Shown one piece after another: positions 27,693-35,747 of a stretch of DNA of 64,000 nucleotides. This DNA is from Blautia hansenii (lineage in GTDB: Bacteria > Bacillota > Clostridia > Lachnospirales > Lachnospiraceae): contig NZ_JAAITA010000002.1 in the NCBI RefSeq assembly GCF_013304445.1, forward strand, positions 215,073-279,072, given 5' to 3'. Made by a program: the position numbers and the translations under genes. The notes beneath the pieces were generated by a model that saw only the letters and a program-made list of their open reading frames with translations, made no database searches and was not told the origin of the DNA. The stretch's first letter is position 1, and each line of letters begins with the position of its first letter.

Positions 27693-28843
27693 TCCAGTAC
27701 TCCTTCTTCTGCCAGCTGATGAACCTTATGTGCAGTCTTCTCCCAGGTAAAAAGCTGATGTACTCTTTTCTGTGCTTTTGCCGCTGCACGCTTGCGTTCC
27801 TCCTCATTTGCCAGTACACGCTCCAACTCTTCTTTTAAGCCTTCTACGGTAACCTGTTCCAGAATGGTTCCATAGCTTCTGTCCACCAGCAGTTCCCCAG
27901 AACCGCCCCGGTTGGTAGTTATCACATAGCAGCCCGCCGCTGCTGCCTCCAACACGGAAGTAGGAAAACCCTCGGGATATTCCGTGGGAAGGCAGTAAAT
28001 CTCTGCCTGACCTAAAAGAGAGGCTATATTTTTAAAATCCAACCTTCCAAGCGGCTTGATTCTATGGCTTTCACAGGCTTTTACCCCTTCCATTTCTTCC
28101 CCGTCCCCCGCAATAAAAAGACAGACCTCCCTGGAAGTTTCCATTTGCTCCACAGCTTTTATCAATTTAAAAATCCCTTTTTCCTTCAGCAGCCGTCCCG
28201 TGTAAACAATCAAAGCCGTATCTGCCTCCAGACCGTATTTTTTCCTGAAATCTTCTGTAGGATTTTGGGCAATTCTTGTAATATTTTCTGCATTTACCGC
28301 ATTATACAGCACACCTTCTGCCTGAATATGAAAATGCCGAAGCCATTTGCAACAGGCTTTTGAAACGCCGAAATACTCCCTGCAAAGCCGCCTGTCTCCC
28401 CAGGTTATCACATGCTCTACAGCCGCAAAAACCAAATCAGGAAATTTTTTTCCTACTGTCATGTGGCTGGTTCCATGGTCTAAAATTAAACAGCGGATAC
28501 CTCTCCTTTTAGCAAACCAGGCTCCTAAAAGTGTGTGTGGATAAAACCGGGCATTTATCAGAACCAAATCAAATTCTTTTCCCCACAGTTTTTTCCATGC
28601 TTCCCAAAACTCTTTATTCGGCTTTGTCACCGGATATCTGCCGCTCATAAGATTATAGCAGGGCAGACGCAGAACACCGATACCGTCCATAACTTCAAAA
28701 CTCTTTTCCTTTACATCATTGTTTGTAACAATCAAAACCTCATCTCCCATAGCCATCAGAGCCTTTGAAAGGTTATAGGTATATCTCTCAATTCCTCCCA
28801 GATAGGGAAAATAGTGAGAGGCAAAAATACATATTCGTCTCAT
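27689..28843 (-). CDS. Family 4 (GT-B) glycosyltransferase
   Basis: A 384-residue GT-B enzyme. The N-terminal domain starts FASHYFPYLGGIERYTYNLSK, a classic GT4 acceptor-side motif. The C-terminal domain has the donor-binding VYTGRLLKEKGIFKL and the EX7E-type segment PTEYPEGFPTSVLEAAAAG. It should transfer a sugar to a growing lipid-linked oligosaccharide on the cytoplasmic face; donor and acceptor are not evident. It is coupled to the GT2 gene by an ATGA overlap and follows the flippase gene by 10 nt. Confidence 0.94.
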   Translation of the reverse strand: MRRICIFASHYFPYLGGIERYTYNLSKALMAMGDEVLIVTNNDVKEKSFEVMDGIGVLRLPCYNLMSGRYPVTKPNKEFWEAWKKLWGKEFDLVLINARFYPHTLLGAWFAKRRGIRCLILDHGTSHMTVGKKFPDLVFAAVEHVITWGDRRLCREYFGVSKACCKWLRHFHIQAEGVLYNAVNAENITRIAQNPTEDFRKKYGLEADTALIVYTGRLLKEKGIFKLIKAVEQMETSREVCLFIAGDGEEMEGVKACESHRIKPLGRLDFKNIASLLGQAEIYCLPTEYPEGFPTSVLEAAAAGCYVITTNRGGSGELLVDRSYGTILEQVTVEGLKEELERVLANEEERKRAAAKAQKRVHQLFTWEKTAHKVHQLAEEGVLE

Positions 28844-28853
28844 AATGTTCCTC

Positions 28854-30119
28854 TTATCCTCTGTCCTCTATTTTCTTTTTGTCTCTCTGTAAATGATAGA
28901 CAAAAAATCCCAGAAACATAGCCGACATAAATCCTATAGAAATTGTATAACTGGCCGATGCCCCCATGACTGCATACCGCTTTGTCAAAATCGGTGTAAG
29001 CACATAGGTCAGCACCACGGTAAGCCCACAGCACACAAAAGTACTGTACTGATGCCGCATAATGATAATTCCATACTGCAAAAGCTGATAAAGCGCCGTA
29101 AAGCCGCCGCTGATTAATACCACACAAAGTGCCCCTTTATAATGCGTCAAATCCACGCCAAACAAAAATCCCAATACCGGCACTCCCAGGAGCCAGGCGC
29201 CTCCGATACATACCAGCGTCACTGTCAGAATCACTGCAACCTGTCTGAGTACCAGCTTTACAAAACCGGAGATATCTCTTTTCACATATTTTTCTGCCAG
29301 CACAGAAATAATAGGCTTCAACACAAAAGAGGCAAACATATTCACTACAAACGCCATCATATACAGTACATTGAAAATCCCAAGAGTTTCCGAATCATAA
29401 TATTTATCCAGAGCATACTTAGACGCGTTGATAATATAGGCATTTAAAAAGGCATTGACAAACAACGGAAGTCCCTCTAAAAGCAGTCCCTTCTGTCTCA
29501 TCCAGGTGGTCTGAAAAGAAATCCCTCCAAATCTGCCAATCAGCCGGCTGTCAATGACGCACAACATAATCAGATAAGTCACGGCAAGTGCTCCCAGGGC
29601 AGCCGCAATATTTTTTGTAAGAAACAGCGTAACTAGAAATGCTGCCAGATAAGACAAAACTTTTACAAATACGCCCTTACAGGCTACATCATATCTTCCT
29701 TTCTGCTGATATCTTCCCTCCAGCAAATCCGATACTGCCTCAATGGCTCTGAATAAAATGGCAAATCCAATGGCTGCCAACTTCACGCCCTGATGAGAAT
29801 CCTTCAAAACCCAAATCACCCCCACCAGGAGCATGGCGGAAACCGTCAGCACTCTTAACACACAATAATCGCTGAAGGTGTATTTTTCTGTCACATCCGA
29901 TACCTGAAAGGTTCGGATATTATAAAGTCCGATTGTCACCAGCTGATTTCCGATTGTCAGAGCCAAAGCCAGTATACCAGCCTGTGCCACTCCGATATAC
30001 TTGGAAGTAAACATGGACATCAGAAAAGAACTTCCGGCATATACCGAACCTGCCAAAACCGTCCAGATATACGTCTTCTTCATATTGTGATTGGAAGGCA
30101 TAAAAAATTTTTCAATCAT
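28854..30119 (-). CDS. Oligosaccharide flippase (Wzx/MOP superfamily)
   Basis: A 421-residue membrane protein with about 12 hydrophobic segments and no other domain. The opening KKTYIWTVLAGSVYAGSSFLMSM and the segment LEGLPLFVNAFLNAYIINASKYALDKY match polysaccharide-transport MOP flippases. It would turn a lipid-linked repeat unit to the outer face. This suggests a Wzx-type route here, in contrast to the ABC exporter at the left end of the window. No Wzy polymerase is obvious unless one of the large membrane proteins fills that role. The start overlaps the licD stop by 4 nt. Confidence 0.9.
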   Translation of the reverse strand: MIEKFFMPSNHNMKKTYIWTVLAGSVYAGSSFLMSMFTSKYIGVAQAGILALALTIGNQLVTIGLYNIRTFQVSDVTEKYTFSDYCVLRVLTVSAMLLVGVIWVLKDSHQGVKLAAIGFAILFRAIEAVSDLLEGRYQQKGRYDVACKGVFVKVLSYLAAFLVTLFLTKNIAAALGALAVTYLIMLCVIDSRLIGRFGGISFQTTWMRQKGLLLEGLPLFVNAFLNAYIINASKYALDKYYDSETLGIFNVLYMMAFVVNMFASFVLKPIISVLAEKYVKRDISGFVKLVLRQVAVILTVTLVCIGGAWLLGVPVLGFLFGVDLTHYKGALCVVLISGGFTALYQLLQYGIIIMRHQYSTFVCCGLTVVLTYVLTPILTKRYAVMGASASYTISIGFMSAMFLGFFVYHLQRDKKKIEDRG

Positions 30120-30982
30120 AAGTCAGCAAACTCCCTGCCAAAGTCCAGTTCTTCCGGCGCATGGTTATGGCGCTTATCTTCCGGCGGCAGTTCCATATAA
30201 TTGCTACCGTAGCGTCTCTCCAGATATTTTTCCACATGACATGGAAAATTCAGTTCAATAGTTTCAAATTTACGTCTTGCTGTGGGATAAATGTCCCTTT
30301 TATCGATGACGCTGGTATACGGAGTGGGGTCAAAGAGATATGCTACCCTTTTCGTATGTACATCTTTATACTGTGTTGCTGCTTTCATTGCTCTTCCATA
30401 GAGAAACTTCGGAGAAAAATGCAGCGCTTTTAATCCCCAGTGTGCCAGTTTTGCCACCAGCAGGGTAAGTTTTGCCTTCCAGCCCTCTACATAAATATTA
30501 GGTTCTCCTACCTGCCGCAGCACCATCAGTTTTCCCCATGTCCATGCCCGCATAGCCTGACGCCGGAACTTCGGCAGTTCATCCGCTACATTATCAAAGC
30601 AGAAAATATCAATGGCAATGCCGATATGCAATCCCAAATCAATCATTTCTTCATTTCTGAAAACGGTACCGGTCCTGTACCATTTCGTCAGTGTCACGGG
30701 AAAATCCGGATTGGTATCTGCATTCATAATTTTATAACGTTCTCCGTATTCCTGTTCTGCTACTTCCAGAAAATGTTCATAATGTTCTCTTGTCATTCCC
30801 AGGTCAATGTCATCATCCCAGGGAATAAACCCCTGATGGCGGACACCGCCGATAGCCGTTCCCCCACAAACAAAATAATCAATGTTGTGTTTTTGGCACA
30901 GCGCGTCAAAATCTTTCAGTATTTCCACCTCTGCCCGCTGCAGTTTTTTCAGTACCTCAGGCTCGTATTCTTTATATAACAT
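30116..30982 (-). CDS. licD: LicD family phosphotransferase
   Basis: A 288-residue LicD-fold protein. The nucleotidyltransferase-type core reads IDYFVCGGTAIGGVRHQGF followed by IPWDDDIDLGM, where Asp56-58 and Asp60 form the metal site. LicD proteins move a phospho-alcohol such as phosphocholine or ribitol phosphate from a CDP-linked donor onto a glycan. The upstream cytidylyltransferase gene could supply the CDP-linked donor, so the two probably form one pathway. The donor alcohol is not identifiable: no licA, licB or licC is visible. A 119-nt gap with no clear promoter separates it from the epimerase gene. Confidence 0.93.
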   Translation of the reverse strand: MLYKEYEPEVLKKLQRAEVEILKDFDALCQKHNIDYFVCGGTAIGGVRHQGFIPWDDDIDLGMTREHYEHFLEVAEQEYGERYKIMNADTNPDFPVTLTKWYRTGTVFRNEEMIDLGLHIGIAIDIFCFDNVADELPKFRRQAMRAWTWGKLMVLRQVGEPNIYVEGWKAKLTLLVAKLAHWGLKALHFSPKFLYGRAMKAATQYKDVHTKRVAYLFDPTPYTSVIDKRDIYPTARRKFETIELNFPCHVEKYLERRYGSNYMELPPEDKRHNHAPEELDFGREFADL

Positions 30983-31101
30983 ATTTTCCCCATTCTAAAA
31001 AATCTAATCTACGTGTATTACAAATTCCCTTTTCTTTTGCTGCGTACAGTCCAGGATAACACAGAAGTTTCTGTTTTTCCAGAACTCGTGCACTGTTTCA
31101 C

Positions 31102-32151
31102 TCACATTTCTTTCATTATCTGCAGTGTGTGGGCAATTCCGGTTTCAATATCAAAAGCCGGCGTAAAGCCCAAACCTTCCAGTTTCGTACTGTCCAGCAC
31201 CTGTCTGGTTATGGGCGTACGCTGTGCCATCTGTACATCATCGGGATTTTTGAAAATGACCTGACGGCCTGTCTGTCTGGCTGTTTTCCGGGCAAATTCC
31301 GCAATGGTCAGTCTGGACTGCCTGTTGGCAATATTGTAGGCCGCTCCGCATATTCCAGACAACAGGACAGATAAAACAGCGGCTCCGCAGTCCGCCACAT
31401 AAGTATACGAACGCATTTGACTGCCAGCGCTGTTTAAAACAATGTCCTTTCCTTCCATGGCATTTTCCATAAACTGTACGGTTGCACGATTGTCCCTTTC
31501 TGTAATATTAGGTCCATATACATGACTTGGCCGCACAATAACCGTCTCCAATCCATACTGGGCAGTATAGGCACAGCACAAAGTCTCTGCCGCCCGCTTA
31601 CCTGCCGGATAACAGGAACGCCAGGACAGATTGTCCACATAACCGCTGTATTCTTCTTTATAAGCTTCCAGACTGCTGTCCCCTTGGCCGTACACTTCTC
31701 CGGAAGACACAAACAGAAGGCGCTCTGCCCCCTGTTCCTTCCCGTAGTCCAGAAGATTCTTCGTCCCTGCAATATTTCCCATAACCGTTCCCACCGGATC
31801 CTTCAAAAAAGCAGCCGGATAGGCATTGCTGGCTGCATGAATCAAATAATCCACAGGAAACTTTTGCTTCATGGGCTTCTCCACATCCTGCTCTACATAA
31901 ACCAGAGCTTCTGTTTTCACATCTGCAAAACGGGCTTCCAGTCTTTCGCGGCTTCGCCCAACTGCATATATGGTGACATGCAAATCCTGCATACGATTAG
32001 CCGTAAGCAGCATATCCACCAGATAGGAACCGATAAGTCCGCCGGCTCCTGTAATCAATAGAGATTTTCCTCGCAGTTTTTCTATTTCTCTGACACCGGA
32101 AACTGCTTTTTCCAAATCCTCCGTATACACCCTGCTGCTATACAATTTCAT
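31102..32151 (-). CDS. NAD-dependent epimerase/dehydratase (extended SDR)
   Basis: A 349-residue extended short-chain dehydrogenase. The NAD-binding loop is TGAGGLIGSYL (34-44). The catalytic dyad is Tyr181-x3-Lys185 (CYPAGKRAAE), preceded by the serine-rich FVSSGEVYGQ, and the substrate region has RPSHVYGPN. The fold is that of nucleotide-sugar 4-epimerases, dehydratases and UDP-glucuronate decarboxylases; I cannot pick one. It lies 12 nt after the cytidylyltransferase gene. It therefore probably converts the activated precursor used in this locus, perhaps a CDP-linked compound. Confidence 0.92.
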   Translation of the reverse strand: MKLYSSRVYTEDLEKAVSGVREIEKLRGKSLLITGAGGLIGSYLVDMLLTANRMQDLHVTIYAVGRSRERLEARFADVKTEALVYVEQDVEKPMKQKFPVDYLIHAASNAYPAAFLKDPVGTVMGNIAGTKNLLDYGKEQGAERLLFVSSGEVYGQGDSSLEAYKEEYSGYVDNLSWRSCYPAGKRAAETLCCAYTAQYGLETVIVRPSHVYGPNITERDNRATVQFMENAMEGKDIVLNSAGSQMRSYTYVADCGAAVLSVLLSGICGAAYNIANRQSRLTIAEFARKTARQTGRQVIFKNPDDVQMAQRTPITRQVLDSTKLEGLGFTPAFDIETGIAHTLQIMKEM

Positions 32152-32163
32152 CCGCTTCTCCTC

Positions 32164-32880
32164 TCAATCCTTAAGCCAGTCTGCTCTCTTTGCCAGAAGA
32201 AGTGCTTTGAAAATATCCAAATCCTCCACGGTAGTCAGTTTAATGTTCTTTTCAGAGCCCAGAGAAAAATACACCTGTTCTCCCATCTCTATCATCAGGG
32301 TACAAGATGCTACCGAATTGGTAATCCCCCTTTCCAGGGCTCTTCTGTGTAAATCACAAATTTTTCCAAGCGGAAATCCCTGGGGTGTCTGTGTCCGTTT
32401 CAGATTATCCCTGGGATAGCTTCCGGTAGAACACATGCCGTCTTCGGTCTGCAGCATAGCCTCCGCACAGGGAATCGTGGCAATGGCACAGCCATATTGT
32501 TTTGTCTTTACGATACAATCTGAAATCACATCCGCAGAAACCATAGGACGTATAGAATCGTGAATGAGTACAATATCATCTTTTTGGAACTGTTTTTCCA
32601 GTTCAAAAACGCCGTTTCGGATAGAACTCTGACCGTTCTCCCCTCCCGGTATCACATATTTTAACTTTGTAATATTAAACTGCTTTGCATAAGCCCACAA
32701 AACCTGCTCCCAGCCATTGATACACACTACCGCAATTGCATCAATATCCGCATGTTTCTGAAATGCTTCCAGTGTATAAAGAATCACCGGACGTTCATTT
32801 ACAGACAAAAACTGCTTTGGTATACTCTGGTGCATACGAGCCCCGGAGCCGCCTGCAATAATCAATGCCACATTTGCCAT
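32164..32880 (-). CDS. IspD/TarI-like CTP-dependent cytidylyltransferase
   Basis: A 238-residue cytidylyltransferase. The CTP-binding loop is IIAGGSGARMHQSIPKQF with Lys22 in the IPKQF motif. The conserved HDSIRPMVS replaces the HDAVRPF of IspD, and KRTQTPQGF is kept. IspD makes CDP-methylerythritol for isoprenoids, while TarI makes CDP-ribitol for teichoic acid. The neighbours (an epimerase, LicD and glycosyltransferases) favour a TarI-like role in a surface polymer. The MEP role cannot be excluded, because no other ispD is visible in the window. A promoter lies 70 nt upstream, making this the first gene of the locus. Confidence 0.9.
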   Translation of the reverse strand: MANVALIIAGGSGARMHQSIPKQFLSVNERPVILYTLEAFQKHADIDAIAVVCINGWEQVLWAYAKQFNITKLKYVIPGGENGQSSIRNGVFELEKQFQKDDIVLIHDSIRPMVSADVISDCIVKTKQYGCAIATIPCAEAMLQTEDGMCSTGSYPRDNLKRTQTPQGFPLGKICDLHRRALERGITNSVASCTLMIEMGEQVYFSLGSEKNIKLTTVEDLDIFKALLLAKRADWLKD

Positions 32881-32947
32881 TTCGCTTTCCTTCCTTTGTA
32901 CCTCTCCATGTAGGATCCATTTAAACTTTCTTTAACATTTATATAAC

Positions 32948-32976
32948 ATTGTACGAAAAAAATTAAAGAATTTCAA
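32948..32976 (-). promoter_or_regulatory. Promoter of the 20-33 kb glycopolymer locus
   Basis: On the minus strand TTGAAA (32976-32971), 17-nt T-rich spacer, TACAAT (32953-32948). It lies just after the spoIIP stop and reads into the cytidylyltransferase gene. Confidence 0.65.
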
Positions 32977-32984
32977 GCTATCCT

Positions 32985-34226
32985 TTAACTTCCTGTCAAA
33001 ACTTTATTTAAAATGTCAGCAAGAGGCTCCATGGCATTCATTTCCTCCTGCACTGTATTGGTCTGCGCTCCACATTCCACCAAAAGAGTTTTCGGTCTTA
33101 AATGCAGATTGTAGCGGTATCCTCTCAGATAAATCGTTCTGGCCAAATCCGGATAGTATTTCTTAGATTCCAACATCATCTGCAGAGAAAAAGCCAGATT
33201 TTCTTTGATGTAGGGGTTTGGAAGATAAGAAATCTCCCCGTTTTGATTCGTTCTGCTCAATCCGTTAAAAAACATAATTTTTGCCGTTTCTTTTCCATTA
33301 ATATTCGTAACCAGCCGTTTATCATCCGGAACTCCATCCCTGTGCAGGTCAATGACCACTTCCACACTGGGATTTTCCTCCAGAATAGCTTCCACTCTCT
33401 CCTGCGCATAAGTATATGCCTGATTACGGTCCAGCTTTCCGTTTACAATATCAAAGGTATCTGTCACATGAATAACCTGATAGCCATAGGTATCCCGCAG
33501 AAGAGAAGCCAGATACTCCCCCACTCCTACAATGGTGGTAGAGGCCTCTCCCGGAATGGAATCAATAAATTCTTCCTGGGAATGGCTATGATAAATCAAT
33601 ATCTGCGGCTGACTGTTGTCTGTCTTCATCCGCATATCCATCTGTACCAGTGCGGGAGCGTCTAACTGCTCACTGCTCATACTGGTTGTTTTATCCACTG
33701 TATAGAAATTACTCATAACAAACTCAAAATCCTGAAATTTTTCCAGTGGGATATCTGTGACCGGCTGTTTTATCTGATTTTCCGCAACTCCTCCTGTTGT
33801 ACTTGCCTGCTCTGCCTGGGTGCTCTGGGCATCCACACCTCCTGTATTTTCATATCCCGATTCCGGAGGCCCTGCTTCCTGATTTTCTTCTAACAGCTTT
33901 GCCTCCAGAAATTCTGTGTTCTCCTCCATAATCTTAGAACTTGTTGCCTGGTCTGTCTCTTCCTGCCCTTCCCGCTGTATATCTGCCGAGGCTGGCAGCA
34001 GCCGGGATTCTATCTTCTCCCAAAGCCAACCTGTCATGGTTTCCCCATATTCCCGTGTCACGCCTGGAAGATACATTTCTATTGCCTGCTGCTGTACCTG
34101 ATACAGCATATGCTCTAAAGTACTCTTTTCCAAAGCCAGCCCTTTTATAACAATATAAACGGCCAGCGCAGCCATTCCCACCCATATCCCGGCGGTCACC
34201 ACCGTTTCTGCTTTTCTTTTCTTCAC
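32985..34226 (-). CDS. spoIIP: SpoIIP, stage II sporulation protein P
   Basis: A 413-residue membrane-anchored cell-wall hydrolase. One N-terminal membrane segment (residues 11-28) is followed by a long low-complexity Glu/Gln/Ser region (to about 175) and the C-terminal SpoIIP domain. The domain carries QILIYHSHSQEEF, VVIDLHRDGV and LLVECGAQTNT, which hold the presumed zinc ligands. With SpoIID and SpoIIM it removes septal peptidoglycan so that the mother cell can engulf the forespore. The start is GTG 34226, with GAGGTG 5 nt upstream. It follows gpr by 40 nt, the common clostridial gpr-spoIIP pair. Its presence indicates a spore-former. Confidence 0.96.
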   Translation of the reverse strand: MKKRKAETVVTAGIWVGMAALAVYIVIKGLALEKSTLEHMLYQVQQQAIEMYLPGVTREYGETMTGWLWEKIESRLLPASADIQREGQEETDQATSSKIMEENTEFLEAKLLEENQEAGPPESGYENTGGVDAQSTQAEQASTTGGVAENQIKQPVTDIPLEKFQDFEFVMSNFYTVDKTTSMSSEQLDAPALVQMDMRMKTDNSQPQILIYHSHSQEEFIDSIPGEASTTIVGVGEYLASLLRDTYGYQVIHVTDTFDIVNGKLDRNQAYTYAQERVEAILEENPSVEVVIDLHRDGVPDDKRLVTNINGKETAKIMFFNGLSRTNQNGEISYLPNPYIKENLAFSLQMMLESKKYYPDLARTIYLRGYRYNLHLRPKTLLVECGAQTNTVQEEMNAMEPLADILNKVLTGS

Positions 34227-34266
34227 CCTATCACCTCATATCTATATATGAGACAATCCTTTTTAA

Positions 34267-35178
34267 TTATTCCTCGGGTTTGGCAAAAGCCAGATTTAAT
34301 CCTTCAGAAATTGTAAAGGCCAGACGCTTAATGGTTTCGTCCACATCTTTCGGGGTCATAAACATACTGTGCAGGGACGGCGCAATCATTTCCTCCAAAA
34401 ATTCCTTCTTCTCCGCTTCTTCCAGGGTATCCAGCAAATGCGCCATAGAATCCCTAACAATGGTTGCTCCATCCACTACCGTAGGAACCCCGATTCCAAT
34501 TACGCGTATTCCCAAAGTCTCCTGATTCAATCCGGTTCTGTGATTTCCCACGCCGGAACCGGGACTGATTCCTGTATCCGTTATCTGAATGGTTCGGTTC
34601 AGCCGTTTAACACTTCTGGCCGCCAAAGCGTCGATAGCAATAATAACGTCCGGTCTTGTCTCCTCCGCTACACCTCGCACAATTTCCAGGGTTTCCATAC
34701 CCGTCTGCCCCATGACTCCCGGAACCAGACCGCTGATACTGTGGAGTTTCTCCTCCCCTGTGCCCTGCACGCCATATTCCCTGATAATATGTCTGGTAAT
34801 ATGCAGATTGGATACCACATCCGGCCCCAGCGCGTCCGGCGTAATATCTCTGTTTCCCAGCCCCACCACCAGAATATTCAGTTCCTGTTTTTCAGGGAGC
34901 AGTCCCTTCATATGTTCTGCCAGTTCTTTTGAAATTTCCCTGTGGTAATCCTCATCCGGCACAGACATATTGGGGGCTTCTAATGTAATATAGACACCCT
35001 GGGGTCTTCCCATGGTTTTCGCCCCGTTCTCCGTCTCAATGATGACCGTTGTAGTCCTTATGTCTTTTTCTTCATTGTAATCTTCTTTTACCACTACTCC
35101 TCTGACTTCTGCATGTTCTTCCTCAAATTTTTCTTTTGCCTCCAGTGCCAAATCTGTACGGATTCTTCCCAATGCCAT
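34267..35178 (-). CDS. gpr: GPR, spore germination protease
   Basis: A 303-residue protease that degrades small acid-soluble spore proteins during germination. Recognised segments are the N-terminal RTDLALEAKE, LVVGLGNRDITPDALGP and VSNLHITRH, the internal SGLVPGVMGQTGMET, and IIAIDALAARS. These are family hallmarks of the A25 aspartic-type peptidases. It is shorter than the B. subtilis enzyme but normal for Clostridia. It is divergent from rpsT across a 225-nt gap. I could not identify a convincing sporulation-sigma promoter there. Confidence 0.96.
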   Translation of the reverse strand: MALGRIRTDLALEAKEKFEEEHAEVRGVVVKEDYNEEKDIRTTTVIIETENGAKTMGRPQGVYITLEAPNMSVPDEDYHREISKELAEHMKGLLPEKQELNILVVGLGNRDITPDALGPDVVSNLHITRHIIREYGVQGTGEEKLHSISGLVPGVMGQTGMETLEIVRGVAEETRPDVIIAIDALAARSVKRLNRTIQITDTGISPGSGVGNHRTGLNQETLGIRVIGIGVPTVVDGATIVRDSMAHLLDTLEEAEKKEFLEEMIAPSLHSMFMTPKDVDETIKRLAFTISEGLNLAFAKPEE

Positions 35179-35284
35179 GCTCTTTTTCCTTTCTGCCCTT
35201 CTTCAGACTTTCTGCCGTCCTTTTCTGTTTTCCCGAAAAAACTCAGGATACCTATATTTTTTGCATTTTAAAGGATTTTATGTA

Positions 35285-35313
35285 TTGACATTTTTCTCTA
35301 AATCAACTAGAAT
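35285..35313 (+). promoter_or_regulatory. rpsT promoter
   Basis: Consensus TTGACA at 35285-35290, 17-nt spacer, TAGAAT at 35308-35313. It leaves an AT-rich leader of about 85 nt before the start codon. A short CGGA/TCCG stem lies in the leader at about 35331-35342. Confidence 0.8.
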
Positions 35314-35403
35314 GAAAAAGCATGTTATATCGGAGAGTTCCGTGTCTTTCTCTGATAAAAAGATAAATTATAAACCAGTAAATCATATTTGGAGGTGTAC
35401 GCT

Positions 35404-35667
35404 TTGGCTAACATTAAATCTGCAAAGAAAAGAGTATTAGTAAACAGAAAAAAAGCTGAGAGAAACAAATCTATCAAATCAGCTGTTAAAACTTCTATTA
35501 AGAAAGTAGAAGTAGCGATTGAAGCAAAAGATAAAGAAGCAGCAGTTGCAGCATTACAGAACGCAATTTCTACTATTGATAAAGCAGCTACTAAAGGTGT
35601 TTATCACAAAAATACAGCTGCAAGAAAAGTTTCCCGCTTATCTAAAGCTGTAAACACACTTGCATAA
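35404..35667 (+). CDS. rpsT: 30S ribosomal protein S20
   Basis: An 87-residue very basic protein that binds 16S rRNA in the body of the 30S subunit. The N-terminus after the start is LANIKSAKKRVLVNRKKAE, the family signature, and the C-terminal half has the expected helical KNTAARKVSRLSKAVN. The start is TTG 35404, with GGAGGTG 6 nt upstream; the longer reading would translate the ribosome site itself. A rare start codon on S20 is known in other bacteria and helps autoregulation, so it may be deliberate here. It is one of only three plus-strand genes in the window. Confidence 0.97.
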   Translation: MANIKSAKKRVLVNRKKAERNKSIKSAVKTSIKKVEVAIEAKDKEAAVAALQNAISTIDKAATKGVYHKNTAARKVSRLSKAVNTLA

Positions 35668-35698
35668 TTATTGCTGATAGATTTTGAATAGAAATTTT

Positions 35699-35735
35699 AC
35701 CGCCTGGCTGGCCGTCATCAGCCAGGCGGTTTTTG
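35699..35735 (+). terminator. Rho-independent terminator of rpsT
   Basis: A perfect 12-bp stem (ACCGCCTGGCTG/CAGCCAGGCGGT) with an 8-nt loop is followed by TTTTTG. It lies 31 nt after the rpsT stop and faces the convergent holA end, but has no good T-tract in that direction. Confidence 0.9.
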
Positions 35736-35747
35736 TTTCCTCTGCTT

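Noticed and set aside
31001..31101. A small palindrome (ACAGAA/TTCTGT, about 31056-31069) between the epimerase and licD genes as a terminator
   Set aside because: The loop is only 2-4 nt, no T-tract follows, and the genes on both sides belong to the same pathway. It is more likely neutral spacer.
32164..32880. Naming the cytidylyltransferase ispD
   Set aside because: The motif HDSIRPM and the neighbourhood point to a surface-polymer role at least as much as to the MEP pathway, so no symbol is given.
35179..35284. A possible SigF/SigG promoter for gpr (GTATC ... GGGAAAACAG)
   Set aside because: The spacer is only about 12 nt and the boxes are partial matches, so I do not list it as a feature.
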